Made by a program: the position numbers and the translations under genes. This document shows positions 25,860 to 33,454 of a stretch of 64,000 nucleotides of DNA, piece after piece; positions within the stretch are counted from its first letter, which is position 1; each line of letters starts with the position of its first letter. The DNA is from Verrucomicrobiota bacterium (lineage in GTDB: Bacteria; Verrucomicrobiota; Verrucomicrobiia; Limisphaerales; JAEYXS01), in contig JAEYXS010000120.1 in assembly GCA_023431185.1 (NCBI GenBank), forward strand, positions 1 to 64,000. Reading direction: 5' to 3'. The notes under the pieces were generated by a model that saw nothing but the letters and a program-made list of their open reading frames with translations, did no database searches and had not been told where the DNA came from.

Positions 25860-27320
25860 TTATTTCGCTTTCTTTTTACCCTGCGCGGCGCCACCTGCTT
25901 GCTTCACCGGTACCTTCCAATCCGGTGAAGTCACATGCGCCTGTGCCAGATAACCTTTCAACTTGGCCACCACCTCGGGATGCTGGTCCGCCACGTTGTT
26001 CTCTTCCGCCAAATCCTTGCTCAAATCATAAAGCTCCACCGGCACACTGTCGCCGAACCCCAGCCGCACTGCCTTCCAGTTGCCTGCGCGCACCGCCGTC
26101 TTGCCGCCCTGTTCATAGAATTCCCAATAGAGGTATTCATGCTGCTTCTGTTCCTTGTCCTTGCCCAGCAAGGTGGGAACGAAGCTGATGCTATCCAGCC
26201 CGGTCGGAGTCTTGCCGCCGGACAACTCCGCCGCCGTCGCCATCAGGTCGCCAAAGTAACCGATGTGATCGCTCGTCGCTCCCCGTTTGATTTTGCCCGG
26301 CCAACGTGCGATGAACGGCACCCGGATGCCGCCCTCGTAAAGATCACGCTTCATCCCGCGCAAGGGACCGTTCGCATCAAAGAACTCTGGATCATTGCCA
26401 CCCTCTTTGTGATGGCCGTTGTCCGAGGTGAAGATGACGAGCGTGTTCTTATCGATGCCCAGCTTGCGCAGCTTCTCCATCAACCGCCCAACATCCGTGT
26501 CGATGCGCGTGACCATCGCCGCCTGGCCTTTGTCCTGCGGTTTCCAGTCCATCTGGTCGTAGATGCCGTAGTCTGGTATCTCCTGGCCGTTGCCCGTGCC
26601 GCGTGTGCCTTCATTGTTGGCATGCGGCAGGGTGATGGCCAGATAGAGGAAGAACGGCTGCCCCTTGCTCTTCTCCACCCATTCCAGCGCCTCGGTCATC
26701 AACAAGTCGTGGCTGTATTCCTTGCGCACTGTCGCCCAGCCCTGTCCGTAATCTCCTTCGCCCGGCACGATGTTCTGGAGATAGACACGGGATTCATTTC
26801 GCAACAGAAATTCCGGATAATAGTTGTGCGCATGATGCTGGTTCAAATAGCCGAAGAAATGATCAAAGCCCTGCTTGTTCGGATGCCCCACGGAATTCTC
26901 CTCCCCCAAACCCCATTTGCCGATCAGCGCCGTTGTATACCCCGCCTCCTTCAACACCTCAGCAACCGTCACATCATCCGGACGGATGGTCTGCGGCATG
27001 GGATCAACCTTGCCCGCATTGCCACGCACCCGGCCATGCCCGTTATGCTTGCCGGTCATCAAGACACATCGTGACGGCGCACAGACCGGGGCCCCGGCAT
27101 AGAATTGGGTGAACCGCATCCCCTCCTTGGCCAGCTTGTCGATGTTCGGCGTCTTGATCTTCTGCTGGCCATAACAGCCCAGGTCGCCATAGCCCAAGTC
27201 ATCGGCCATAATGTAGATGATGTTGGGCTGTTCCTCTTTCTTGGCGGCAGCAAAAGAAATTCCGGCCATCAGCAGCAAGGATAAACTCGCCAACAAACGA
27301 ACGCCTAAACGTGGATTCAT
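25860..27320 (-). CDS. Secreted arylsulfatase-like sulfatase (CAPSR type)
   Basis: A 486-residue S1 sulfatase starting at ATG 27320; the frame is open to 27419, but the first 33 codons are arginine-rich and precede the signal peptide. PNIIYIMADDLGYGDLGCYG (Asp40-Asp41), CAPSRCVLMTGKHNGHGRVRGN (Cys80), GKWGLGEENS and TSDNGHHKEGGNDPEFFDANGPLRG are shared almost step for step with the protein at 3756-5132, so the two are paralogues. It ends in GKKKAK. It leads an operon with a metallophosphoesterase and a PhoX-type phosphatase. Confidence 0.94.
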   Translation of the reverse strand: MNPRLGVRLLASLSLLLMAGISFAAAKKEEQPNIIYIMADDLGYGDLGCYGQQKIKTPNIDKLAKEGMRFTQFYAGAPVCAPSRCVLMTGKHNGHGRVRGNAGKVDPMPQTIRPDDVTVAEVLKEAGYTTALIGKWGLGEENSVGHPNKQGFDHFFGYLNQHHAHNYYPEFLLRNESRVYLQNIVPGEGDYGQGWATVRKEYSHDLLMTEALEWVEKSKGQPFFLYLAITLPHANNEGTRGTGNGQEIPDYGIYDQMDWKPQDKGQAAMVTRIDTDVGRLMEKLRKLGIDKNTLVIFTSDNGHHKEGGNDPEFFDANGPLRGMKRDLYEGGIRVPFIARWPGKIKRGATSDHIGYFGDLMATAAELSGGKTPTGLDSISFVPTLLGKDKEQKQHEYLYWEFYEQGGKTAVRAGNWKAVRLGFGDSVPVELYDLSKDLAEENNVADQHPEVVAKLKGYLAQAHVTSPDWKVPVKQAGGAAQGKKKAK

Positions 27321-27536
27321 GCCGTGACGATAGGGCAACTTAACCTTCAGGAAAAGCGCTTTCCACGACCAGGAAAGTTTCCTCGCCATGCGCTCAACAC
27401 CAAGCATCCGTCGCTGCATTCTCTAAAATCTGACTTTCATTGTCCCTATCCTGGCAACCCCCCTGTGACATCTATAGGCACAGGATAAAAATAATCGAAA
27501 AATTTTTCTTCCTCAAAACACCCATGATACACAGAA

Positions 27537-27566
27537 AAACCCGGACAGCCTTCGCCGTCCGGGTTT
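27537..27566 (-). terminator. Rho-independent terminator of argG
   Basis: AAACCCGGAC (27537-27546) and GTCCGGGTTT (27557-27566) form a 10-bp stem with a 10-nt loop. Read on the minus strand, the stem ends in a U-run (complement of the A-run at 27535-27539). It lies 22 bp after the argG stop. Confidence 0.9.
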
Positions 27567-27588
27567 CTGATATTACGTGCGGGCTGGA

Positions 27589-28830
27589 TTACTTCTTCTT
27601 CCCCTTCTTCGCGCCGTGGACCTTCGCCGCCACTTTCAAGCGCAAACCGTTCAGGCGGATGAAGCCCGTCGCATCGTCCTGATTGTAGGCCTTCGTCGGG
27701 TCCGCTTCCATCGTGGCGATGTGCGGGTTGTAGAGGCTCACCGGAGACTTGCGGCCCGCTGCGTAGATGCCGCCCTTGTAGAGCTTCACCCGCACCGTGC
27801 CGGTGACGTTCTTCTGGCTCTCTTCCACATAAGCCTGCAACGCATAACGCTCCGGCGCATACCAGAAACCGTTGTAAACGAGTGAAGCATACTTCGGGAT
27901 GAACGAATCGCGCTGGTGCATGACCTCACGATCCATCGTGAGGCTCTCCATCTGGCGATGCGCGAAAATGAGGATGGCGCCACCGGGCGTCTCATACACA
28001 CCACGACTCTTCATACCCACGAAACGGTTCTCCACCATGTCCACACGACCGACGCCATGCTTGCCGCCGATCTTGTTCAGCGCACGCATGACCTCCAGCG
28101 GCGACATCTTCTTGCCGTTCACCGCCACGCAATCACCCTTCACGTATTCCAGCTCCACATACTCCGCCTTGTTCGGCGCGTCTTCTGGCAACACGGACAG
28201 CGTGGTAAAGTAATCGCGGTTCTTCAGGTCGAAGGAATCATACCAAGGATCTTCCAAGATGCCCGCCTCGTAGGAGATATGCAGGAGGTTGCGGTCCATG
28301 GAGTACGGCTTCTTCGCGGAAGCTTGCACGGGGATGCCCTTCTTCTCGCAGTAAGCGATCATCTCGGCACGGCCCGGGAATTCCTTTCGGAAACGTTCAT
28401 CGCGCCAAGGGGCGATGATGTCCAAATCCGGCGCGAGCGCGGCAGCGGTGAGTTCGAAACGCACCTGGTCATTGCCCTTGCCGGTAGCGCCGTGGCCGAT
28501 GGCCGTGGCACCTTCCGCCTTGGCGATCTCCACCATGCGCTTGGCGATGAGCGGACGTGCGATCGATGTGCCGAGGAAATATTGTCCCTCGTAAATGGCA
28601 CCCGCACGGATCATCGGATAAATGAAATCTTTCGCGAACTCTTCTTGCAGGTCATCGATATAGATCTTCGATGCGCCCGTCTTCTTGGCCTTCTTTTCGA
28701 GGCCCTTGAGCTCGTCGTCCTGGCCGATGTTCGCGCAGAAGGCGATCATCTCGGCGTTATAGGTATCTTTGATCCACGAGAGCAGCACCGAAGTATCGAG
28801 GCCGCCCGAGTATGCCAGCACAATTTTCAT
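27589..28830 (-). CDS. argG: Argininosuccinate synthase
   Basis: A 413-residue cytoplasmic enzyme that joins citrulline and aspartate with ATP to make argininosuccinate in arginine synthesis. MKIVLAYSGGLDTS is the pyrophosphate-binding P-loop; GHGATGKGNDQVRFE and SYEAGILEDPW are family signatures. The ATG at 28830 gives the canonical MKIVLAYSGG start; a GTG two codons earlier is possible. Length fits the family (about 400). The C-terminus carries a non-family basic tail HGAKKGKKK, like those on several sulfatases nearby. It is a single-gene unit with its own terminator; no other arg genes are in the window. Confidence 0.97.
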   Translation of the reverse strand: MKIVLAYSGGLDTSVLLSWIKDTYNAEMIAFCANIGQDDELKGLEKKAKKTGASKIYIDDLQEEFAKDFIYPMIRAGAIYEGQYFLGTSIARPLIAKRMVEIAKAEGATAIGHGATGKGNDQVRFELTAAALAPDLDIIAPWRDERFRKEFPGRAEMIAYCEKKGIPVQASAKKPYSMDRNLLHISYEAGILEDPWYDSFDLKNRDYFTTLSVLPEDAPNKAEYVELEYVKGDCVAVNGKKMSPLEVMRALNKIGGKHGVGRVDMVENRFVGMKSRGVYETPGGAILIFAHRQMESLTMDREVMHQRDSFIPKYASLVYNGFWYAPERYALQAYVEESQKNVTGTVRVKLYKGGIYAAGRKSPVSLYNPHIATMEADPTKAYNQDDATGFIRLNGLRLKVAAKVHGAKKGKKK

Positions 28831-28914
28831 AGTCACAAAATCAACCGAATCAGGCCGCGACTAAACGATAACCGGCCCAAACAGGAAAGAACATTTTTGC
28901 AGCAGTCCGGTCCA

Positions 28915-29565
28915 TCATTTCACCCCAAGGAGCCGTTCAATCTCCTCGTAATTCTTCACGATATGATCTGCCCGCCCCAGTTTCTCGGCAGCGAAAGAAT
29001 TTGTGATCGCAATCACCTGCATGCCAGCCGCCTTGCCCGCTTCCACGCCAGCGACGGAATCTTCTATCACCACGCACTCTTGCGGTTTCTTTTTGATGAG
29101 GTCGGCAGCGCGCAGGAAGATGTCCGGCGCGGGCTTCCCTTTCGCCACATCCTGGCTACTTACCACGGCGGAGAAATAGGAACGAAGGTTTTTGATGACC
29201 AGCACTTCATCGATGACTGGATGGAGCGAACCAGAAGCGACCGCGAGCGGATACTTTGCGTTCAGCTTGGCGACCAGTTCAGGCAGTCCATCAAAAATCG
29301 GTTGCTCGGCGCGGAGGATTTCTAGAAAGCGATTCTGCTTCATCGCGGTCAGATCCTCATACGTATAGGACGGCTTGTGGTTCGCGATGAAATCCAACCA
29401 CACCGCTTTATCCGAACGACCGATGTAATCGGGAAAATGGATACCGTGCGTCTGGCCGAAACCAATCTGATCGAAGATTTCCAGGAACGCTTTCTCATGG
29501 CGCGGCTCACTGTCCACGATCACGCCATCCATATCAAAAATTACCGCTGAAAAAGGCTTCATCAT
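28915..29565 (-). CDS. HAD-superfamily hydrolase, beta-phosphoglucomutase-like
   Basis: A 216-residue cytoplasmic HAD phosphatase or phosphomutase. Motif I is VIFDMDGVIVDSEP with nucleophile and acid/base Asp. Motif II is VASGS, motif III Lys lies in KGKPAPD, and motif IV is VIEDSVAGVEAGKAAGM. The helical cap between motifs I and II is the C1 type of the beta-phosphoglucomutase/CbbY group. Substrate is unknown, probably a sugar phosphate. Two adjacent ATGs (29565, 29562) are both possible starts. It is 84 bp upstream of argG on the same strand, with no clear terminator between. Confidence 0.88.
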   Translation of the reverse strand: MMKPFSAVIFDMDGVIVDSEPRHEKAFLEIFDQIGFGQTHGIHFPDYIGRSDKAVWLDFIANHKPSYTYEDLTAMKQNRFLEILRAEQPIFDGLPELVAKLNAKYPLAVASGSLHPVIDEVLVIKNLRSYFSAVVSSQDVAKGKPAPDIFLRAADLIKKKPQECVVIEDSVAGVEAGKAAGMQVIAITNSFAAEKLGRADHIVKNYEEIERLLGVK

Positions 29566-29580
29566 ACAACAACTGAGTTC

Positions 29581-29676
29581 AACCACAGATGGAAACAGAT
29601 TAACACAGATTCAAAAATGCAATTCCTACGCATGTGTTATATCCGCTACCTTGCACATCTGCGTTAATCTGTGGTT
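29581..29676. repeat. Interrupted inverted repeat of ACAGAT decamers
   Basis: Left arm 29581-29610 has three 10-bp units each ending ACAGAT (AACCACAGAT, GGAAACAGAT, TAACACAGAT). Right arm 29657-29676 is the reverse complement of two units (ATCTGCGTTAATCTGTGGTT). It fills the gap between the VOC and HAD genes and its right arm touches the VOC stop codon. Confidence 0.75.
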
Positions 29677-30070
29677 ACTTTTTGAAAACCGACCCCGCCG
29701 GACGCTCTACGAAGTGCAAGAGATTGCCTTCGGCGTCTTTGAAGAAGAGAACACTACCACCGCCACCGGCGGGTTTCACGGGTTCAGTGAAAACCACACC
29801 GCGCGCTTCGAGTTCTTTCTTGGCCACCTCGATGGATTCCACCTGCAACGCGAAATGCCGGATGCCCGCCACGGAGTTATCGCCCACATCCTCCACCACC
29901 CGCTTGCACGGTCCGATCTCCAGCACCAGCCCACCCGCGAGCTTCACGAAGTAGAGCGGGATCGTGGCGTCCTGCCAGACCATTTCCGCGCCCAGCACGC
30001 GCACATACCATTCCTGCAAGACCGTGGGCGACTGCGACGGCAACCCGATATGTTCCACCACAAATTTCAT
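29675..30070 (-). CDS. VOC-superfamily (glyoxalase-like) protein
   Basis: A 131-residue protein starting at ATG 30070. It has the paired beta-alpha-beta-beta-beta pattern of vicinal oxygen chelate proteins: VVEHIGLPSQSPTVLQEWYVRVLG first, then IRHFALQVESIEVAKKELEARGVVF and VLFFKDAEGNLLHFVER. The His in VEHIG and RHFAL and the Glu in LVLEIG and HFVER would be the metal ligands. Its reaction is unknown; many single-domain relatives are uncharacterised. The segment PVKPAGGGGSVLFF is a glycine-rich loop. It is on the same strand as the HAD and argG genes, separated by a repeat. Confidence 0.85.
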   Translation of the reverse strand: MKFVVEHIGLPSQSPTVLQEWYVRVLGAEMVWQDATIPLYFVKLAGGLVLEIGPCKRVVEDVGDNSVAGIRHFALQVESIEVAKKELEARGVVFTEPVKPAGGGGSVLFFKDAEGNLLHFVERPAGSVFKK

Positions 30071-30126
30071 GCGCCGCATTGGTAACGCGCCGGGGCAGGA
30101 AAGCAACCGGAAAGCATTAAGGCACC

Positions 30127-30242
30127 GTAGCGCAGACCGGTGGTCTGCTGTGTCGCCGACTGGCAGTCGGCAGGCGTTGTGACTTTTTCACGGCTCGCAG
30201 ATCACCGATCTGCGACACAGCAGACGTGGCCGTCTGCGCTAC
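30127..30242. repeat. Pair of inverted REP-like palindromes (REPIN-like)
   Basis: Starts GTAGCGCAGACC and ends with GTCTGCGCTAC. The outer arms match as inverted copies through CTGTGTCGC, each with an internal palindrome (GACCGGTGGTC and GACGTGGCCGTC). Inner arms add GCCGACTGGCAGTCGGC and GCAGATCACCGATCTGC. Two REP units facing each other over a short spacer is the REPIN layout. The rest of the 236-bp gap to 30306 holds no gene. Confidence 0.75.
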
Positions 30243-30306
30243 AGGCGTAGAGCGACTGCTTTAAAAATAATTCGAACTAAATTGTCGCTCACTTCGTAGC
30301 ACTTTC

Positions 30307-31518
30307 ATGACCGCCGCCAGCATGCGTCCCCTGTTGTCCCTGACTGCCTTACTGGTCATCATTCAAGTAGCTTTGAGTGCTGACGGCCCGAATCCCGGTC
30401 CCGGCCGGCCCCCTGCAGGGACGCCGGGCCCTTGGGATGCGGATGTGGTAGTGTATCGCGCCAGCACGGATGGCAAAATCGAGAAAACGGCGACGTTTGA
30501 ACGCGCTGGAGTCCCGACGGTTGCAAGGATGAAGGACGGGCGGCTGATAACTGCTCATCAATACTTCCCCGAGAATGACCGTGAAAACTTCGATAAGGTC
30601 GCCGTCCATTTCTCATCCGATGAAGGCAAGACTTGGACTCCACCTGAAGTCCTGAGATTGAAAGGCCTGCCCGCAGAGATGCGCTATCCGTTTGATCCTA
30701 CTTTAATGCCTTTGCCGGATGGGCGCATCCGGCTTTATTTCACCTCCCTGATCGGGCGTCGCTTTGAGGAGCATGTCCCGGCGATCTACTCGGCCATCTC
30801 TACTAATGGTCTTGATTATACATTCGAGCCCGGCGTGCGCTTCGGTGTGAAAGGACGCTTTGTGATCGATTGTGCGGTCGCGTTGCACAAAGGAGTTTTC
30901 CATCTCTACTCGCCAGATAATGGAGCGCAGGAGCAAGGAAACACTCGCGGTGGCCCGCCGAAGATGGAGGGGCAGGAAGGGGTAGGTTACCACGCAACGA
31001 GCACGGATGGGCTGAACTTCACGCGGCAAGCGGATGTGAAATTGGAGGGGAATCGGCGCTGGCTCGGAGGAGCTCAATCGGATGGCAAGGTCATCACGTT
31101 TTATGGCACCGGTTTGCCGTTGGGTTTCACGCCTACTCCAGGTCAACGCGGCGGTAATCTGTGGATGGCGACGAGCAGTGATGGGCAGGCTTGGCAGTTG
31201 GTCAAGAGTCCGCTCGTGATGGGGGCCGATCCGGGGGCGGTGACTTTGAAGGACGGAGGCTTGCTGATCGTGATGACGGGTGAGCCGCGACCAGGAACGG
31301 CGAGTGCGAATCGGAGGCCGAATAACGGCGGAGAGAATTTCCGACCGGTTATCATCATGCCGCTGATGAAAGCATTGGATGGCAACAATGACGGGATGCT
31401 GGATGCGGAGGAGCTGGCAAATGCGACGGCAGCTTTAAGGACGTTAGATCGGGATGGAAATGGGAGATTGAGCGGGGATGAGTTCAGGCCGCCGAATGTA
31501 GGGCAGCCGCAGAGATGA
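30307..31518 (+). CDS. Secreted BNR/sialidase-fold protein with two EF-hands
   Basis: A 403-residue secreted protein (signal peptide about 1-24). The body has Asp-box-like repeats of a sialidase-type beta-propeller: FSSDEGKTWTPP, STNGLDYTFEPG, STDGLNFTRQ and SSDGQAWQLVK. A Pro/Gly-rich linker follows, then two canonical calcium-binding EF-hand loops, DGNNDGMLDAEE (near 366) and DRDGNGRLSGDE (near 384). It may bind or cleave glycans; catalytic sialidase residues were not confirmed, so a glycan-binding or glycosidase role is inference. Its codon usage is less C-rich than its neighbours. It sits between palindromic repeats. Confidence 0.75.
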   Translation: MTAASMRPLLSLTALLVIIQVALSADGPNPGPGRPPAGTPGPWDADVVVYRASTDGKIEKTATFERAGVPTVARMKDGRLITAHQYFPENDRENFDKVAVHFSSDEGKTWTPPEVLRLKGLPAEMRYPFDPTLMPLPDGRIRLYFTSLIGRRFEEHVPAIYSAISTNGLDYTFEPGVRFGVKGRFVIDCAVALHKGVFHLYSPDNGAQEQGNTRGGPPKMEGQEGVGYHATSTDGLNFTRQADVKLEGNRRWLGGAQSDGKVITFYGTGLPLGFTPTPGQRGGNLWMATSSDGQAWQLVKSPLVMGADPGAVTLKDGGLLIVMTGEPRPGTASANRRPNNGGENFRPVIIMPLMKALDGNNDGMLDAEELANATAALRTLDRDGNGRLSGDEFRPPNVGQPQR

Positions 31519-31532
31519 GAGGAAATTTAGCA

Positions 31533-31546
31533 CGGACTAACGTCCG
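31533..31546. repeat. Short palindrome CGGACTAACGTCCG
   Basis: A 5-bp stem palindrome in a GCACGGACTAACGTCCGCGGCTAC context, 15 bp after the BNR/EF-hand gene stop. It resembles another dispersed palindrome family. It is too weak to call a terminator. Confidence 0.4.
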
Positions 31547-31603
31547 CGGCTACAAATCAGCATGGTATTGCGCGTCGTTGCATACTCCCCTAGCCTTTTA
31601 CTC

Positions 31604-32416
31604 ATGCGTCACCTCCTTTGCCTGTTGCTGCTTTGTGCCACGTCTGCGTTTGCAGAACTCAAGACGGATATCGAGTTTGCCAAGGTCGGTGATGTCAGCC
31701 TCACGCTCGACGTTTACGTGCCCGAAGGCGATGGCCCCTTCCCCACTTGCATCCTCGTGCATGGCGGCGGTTTCATGCGCGGCACCAAGACCAGCTTCAT
31801 CAACCCGCTCTTCGAACCTCTGAGCAAAGCCGGTTTCACCTGGTTCACCATCAATTACCGGCTCGCGCCCACCAACAAATTCCCTGCCTGCATTGAAGAC
31901 ACCGAGACCGCCATCCGCTGGGTGAAAGCACATGCGAAGGAATACAAGGTGGACCCGAAACGCATCGCCCTCATCGGTGAATCTGCCGGTGGCCACATCG
32001 TTTCCTTCGTCGGTGCCAAGGCCCAAGCCGACACCGCCGTGGCTGCTGTGGTTCCCTTCTACGCCCCGCATGATCTCGTGCTCCAGGTAGAAAGCCGTAA
32101 GGCCCTCGGCCCTTCCATGGAAGCTTTGTTCGGCCTTAAAGAATTGAATGACGATGCCCGCAAAGTCTTGAAGAACGGTTCCCCCACCACTTACCTCCGC
32201 AAAGGCATGCCGCCTTATCTCCTCCTCCACGGCACCAAAGACGAGCAAGTGCCCTACGCCCAATCCGTGAAGTTTCAGGAGCAGATGAAAGCGCTCGGCA
32301 ACACCTGCGATTTCATCACCATCGAGAACGGCATCCACGGCATGGGCGGCTGGCAGAAGCTGGGCTCGAATTACCAGCAGGAGATGATCGACTGGCTGAA
32401 GAAGACGATGAAGTAG
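31604..32416 (+). CDS. Secreted alpha/beta hydrolase (esterase)
   Basis: A 270-residue protein from ATG 31604, the start that begins the signal peptide (MRHLLCLLLLCATSAFA). Motifs of the hormone-sensitive lipase/BD-FAE type carboxylesterases: oxyanion-hole HGGGF, RLAPTNKFPACIEDTETAIRWVKAHA, and nucleophile elbow GESAGGH. The Asp in HGTKDEQVPY and the His in NGIHGMGGW complete the triad. It likely removes acyl groups from carbohydrates or other esters outside the cytoplasm, which would fit the sulfatase context. It stands alone as a transcription unit after the BNR/EF-hand gene (85-bp gap). Confidence 0.93.
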   Translation: MRHLLCLLLLCATSAFAELKTDIEFAKVGDVSLTLDVYVPEGDGPFPTCILVHGGGFMRGTKTSFINPLFEPLSKAGFTWFTINYRLAPTNKFPACIEDTETAIRWVKAHAKEYKVDPKRIALIGESAGGHIVSFVGAKAQADTAVAAVVPFYAPHDLVLQVESRKALGPSMEALFGLKELNDDARKVLKNGSPTTYLRKGMPPYLLLHGTKDEQVPYAQSVKFQEQMKALGNTCDFITIENGIHGMGGWQKLGSNYQQEMIDWLKKTMK

Positions 32417-32525
32417 CCCTCCAGTCATGGCTAGAACAGGCCAATATCCGGTTGGCCGCAGCAGCATGTTTCATAGAGGCTTTCCCTGATTTTCAGGCCT
32501 TTGCGCCTGCTTGACAGGGTGTTTC

Positions 32526-33449
32526 ATGAAGAGCACTGCCCTCCAGCTCAGGCCCGATGAGAACTTGTCCGAAGCCCTGCAACGGCTTGCCGCCGACCAA
32601 CGGCTGGAAGCAGAAAAATGGGCCAAGCGTACCGACCGCCCGGCTGAAGCGGTGCACCGCATCAGATTGGCGCTAAAATTCCTGCGGGCCTTGCTGAAAC
32701 TCTCACGCACGGCCACAGGCCTCCAATTTTATCGACAGGAAAACGCCCGTCTGCAAAAGGCCGCCCGCGCCCTTTCGCCCTGGCGTGATGCCACGGTTAT
32801 GGCACACACCGTCAAGAAAGTTGGCCAAAAACTTTCGGACAAGCATCGTCGCATCCTCCGCGCGGTCCTCGCCGGAAGTAAAAACTGCAAAAATCCCGCA
32901 CACCGTCAGGAACTTCATGCCGTGATGCAAAATGCGGTCGCCTCCATCAAGCTCACCGAAGCGATGCTGAAACGCACGGCTCTGAAATCCAACGACTGGA
33001 TTGCAATCGAGCAAGGTCTCAAAAGGTCTTACCGTCAAGTCAGCCATACATTGAAACGGATCCAGTCGTCCGACACGGATGAATCCTTTCATGAACGGCG
33101 CAAGGTGACGAAATATCTCTTCTATCACATTACCTTGTTGAATCCAGTCTGGCCTAAACGCCTGGCCCGTTTGCTGCGCCAGCTCAAGCAATTGCAAGAA
33201 CTTCTGGGCAAAGACCATGATGTCGTGGTCGTCCGTGAGTTATTACAGAACACCACCACAGGATCCGTCAAAGGACTCGCCACGCTGGCGAAGAGATTGC
33301 AACACACAAACCGGTTGATGCGCCGCGAGATAAAAGAACTGGCAACAGGAACATTTTCCAAGCAACAGAAACCTGGACGTTTCACCGAAAAGCTCAACCA
33401 GCGCTTCAGAACGTGGCGCGAGCAAAAACCAGCCTCAGAGCAAACGTGA
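32526..33449 (+). CDS. CHAD-domain protein
   Basis: A 307-residue cytoplasmic, strongly basic, alpha-helical protein. CHAD domains carry two four-helix bundles with conserved His and basic residues; here AVHRIRLALKFLRALLKLS and SFHERRKVTKYLFYHI are the two signature helices. The domain binds inorganic polyphosphate in studied cases. No CYTH triphosphatase domain is fused or adjacent. The ATG at 32526 follows a possible alternative upstream start (32511). It converges with the TPR gene at 33455, 5 bp away. A link to phosphate storage is inference. Confidence 0.9.
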   Translation: MKSTALQLRPDENLSEALQRLAADQRLEAEKWAKRTDRPAEAVHRIRLALKFLRALLKLSRTATGLQFYRQENARLQKAARALSPWRDATVMAHTVKKVGQKLSDKHRRILRAVLAGSKNCKNPAHRQELHAVMQNAVASIKLTEAMLKRTALKSNDWIAIEQGLKRSYRQVSHTLKRIQSSDTDESFHERRKVTKYLFYHITLLNPVWPKRLARLLRQLKQLQELLGKDHDVVVVRELLQNTTTGSVKGLATLAKRLQHTNRLMRREIKELATGTFSKQQKPGRFTEKLNQRFRTWREQKPASEQT

Positions 33450-33454
33450 CCCTC

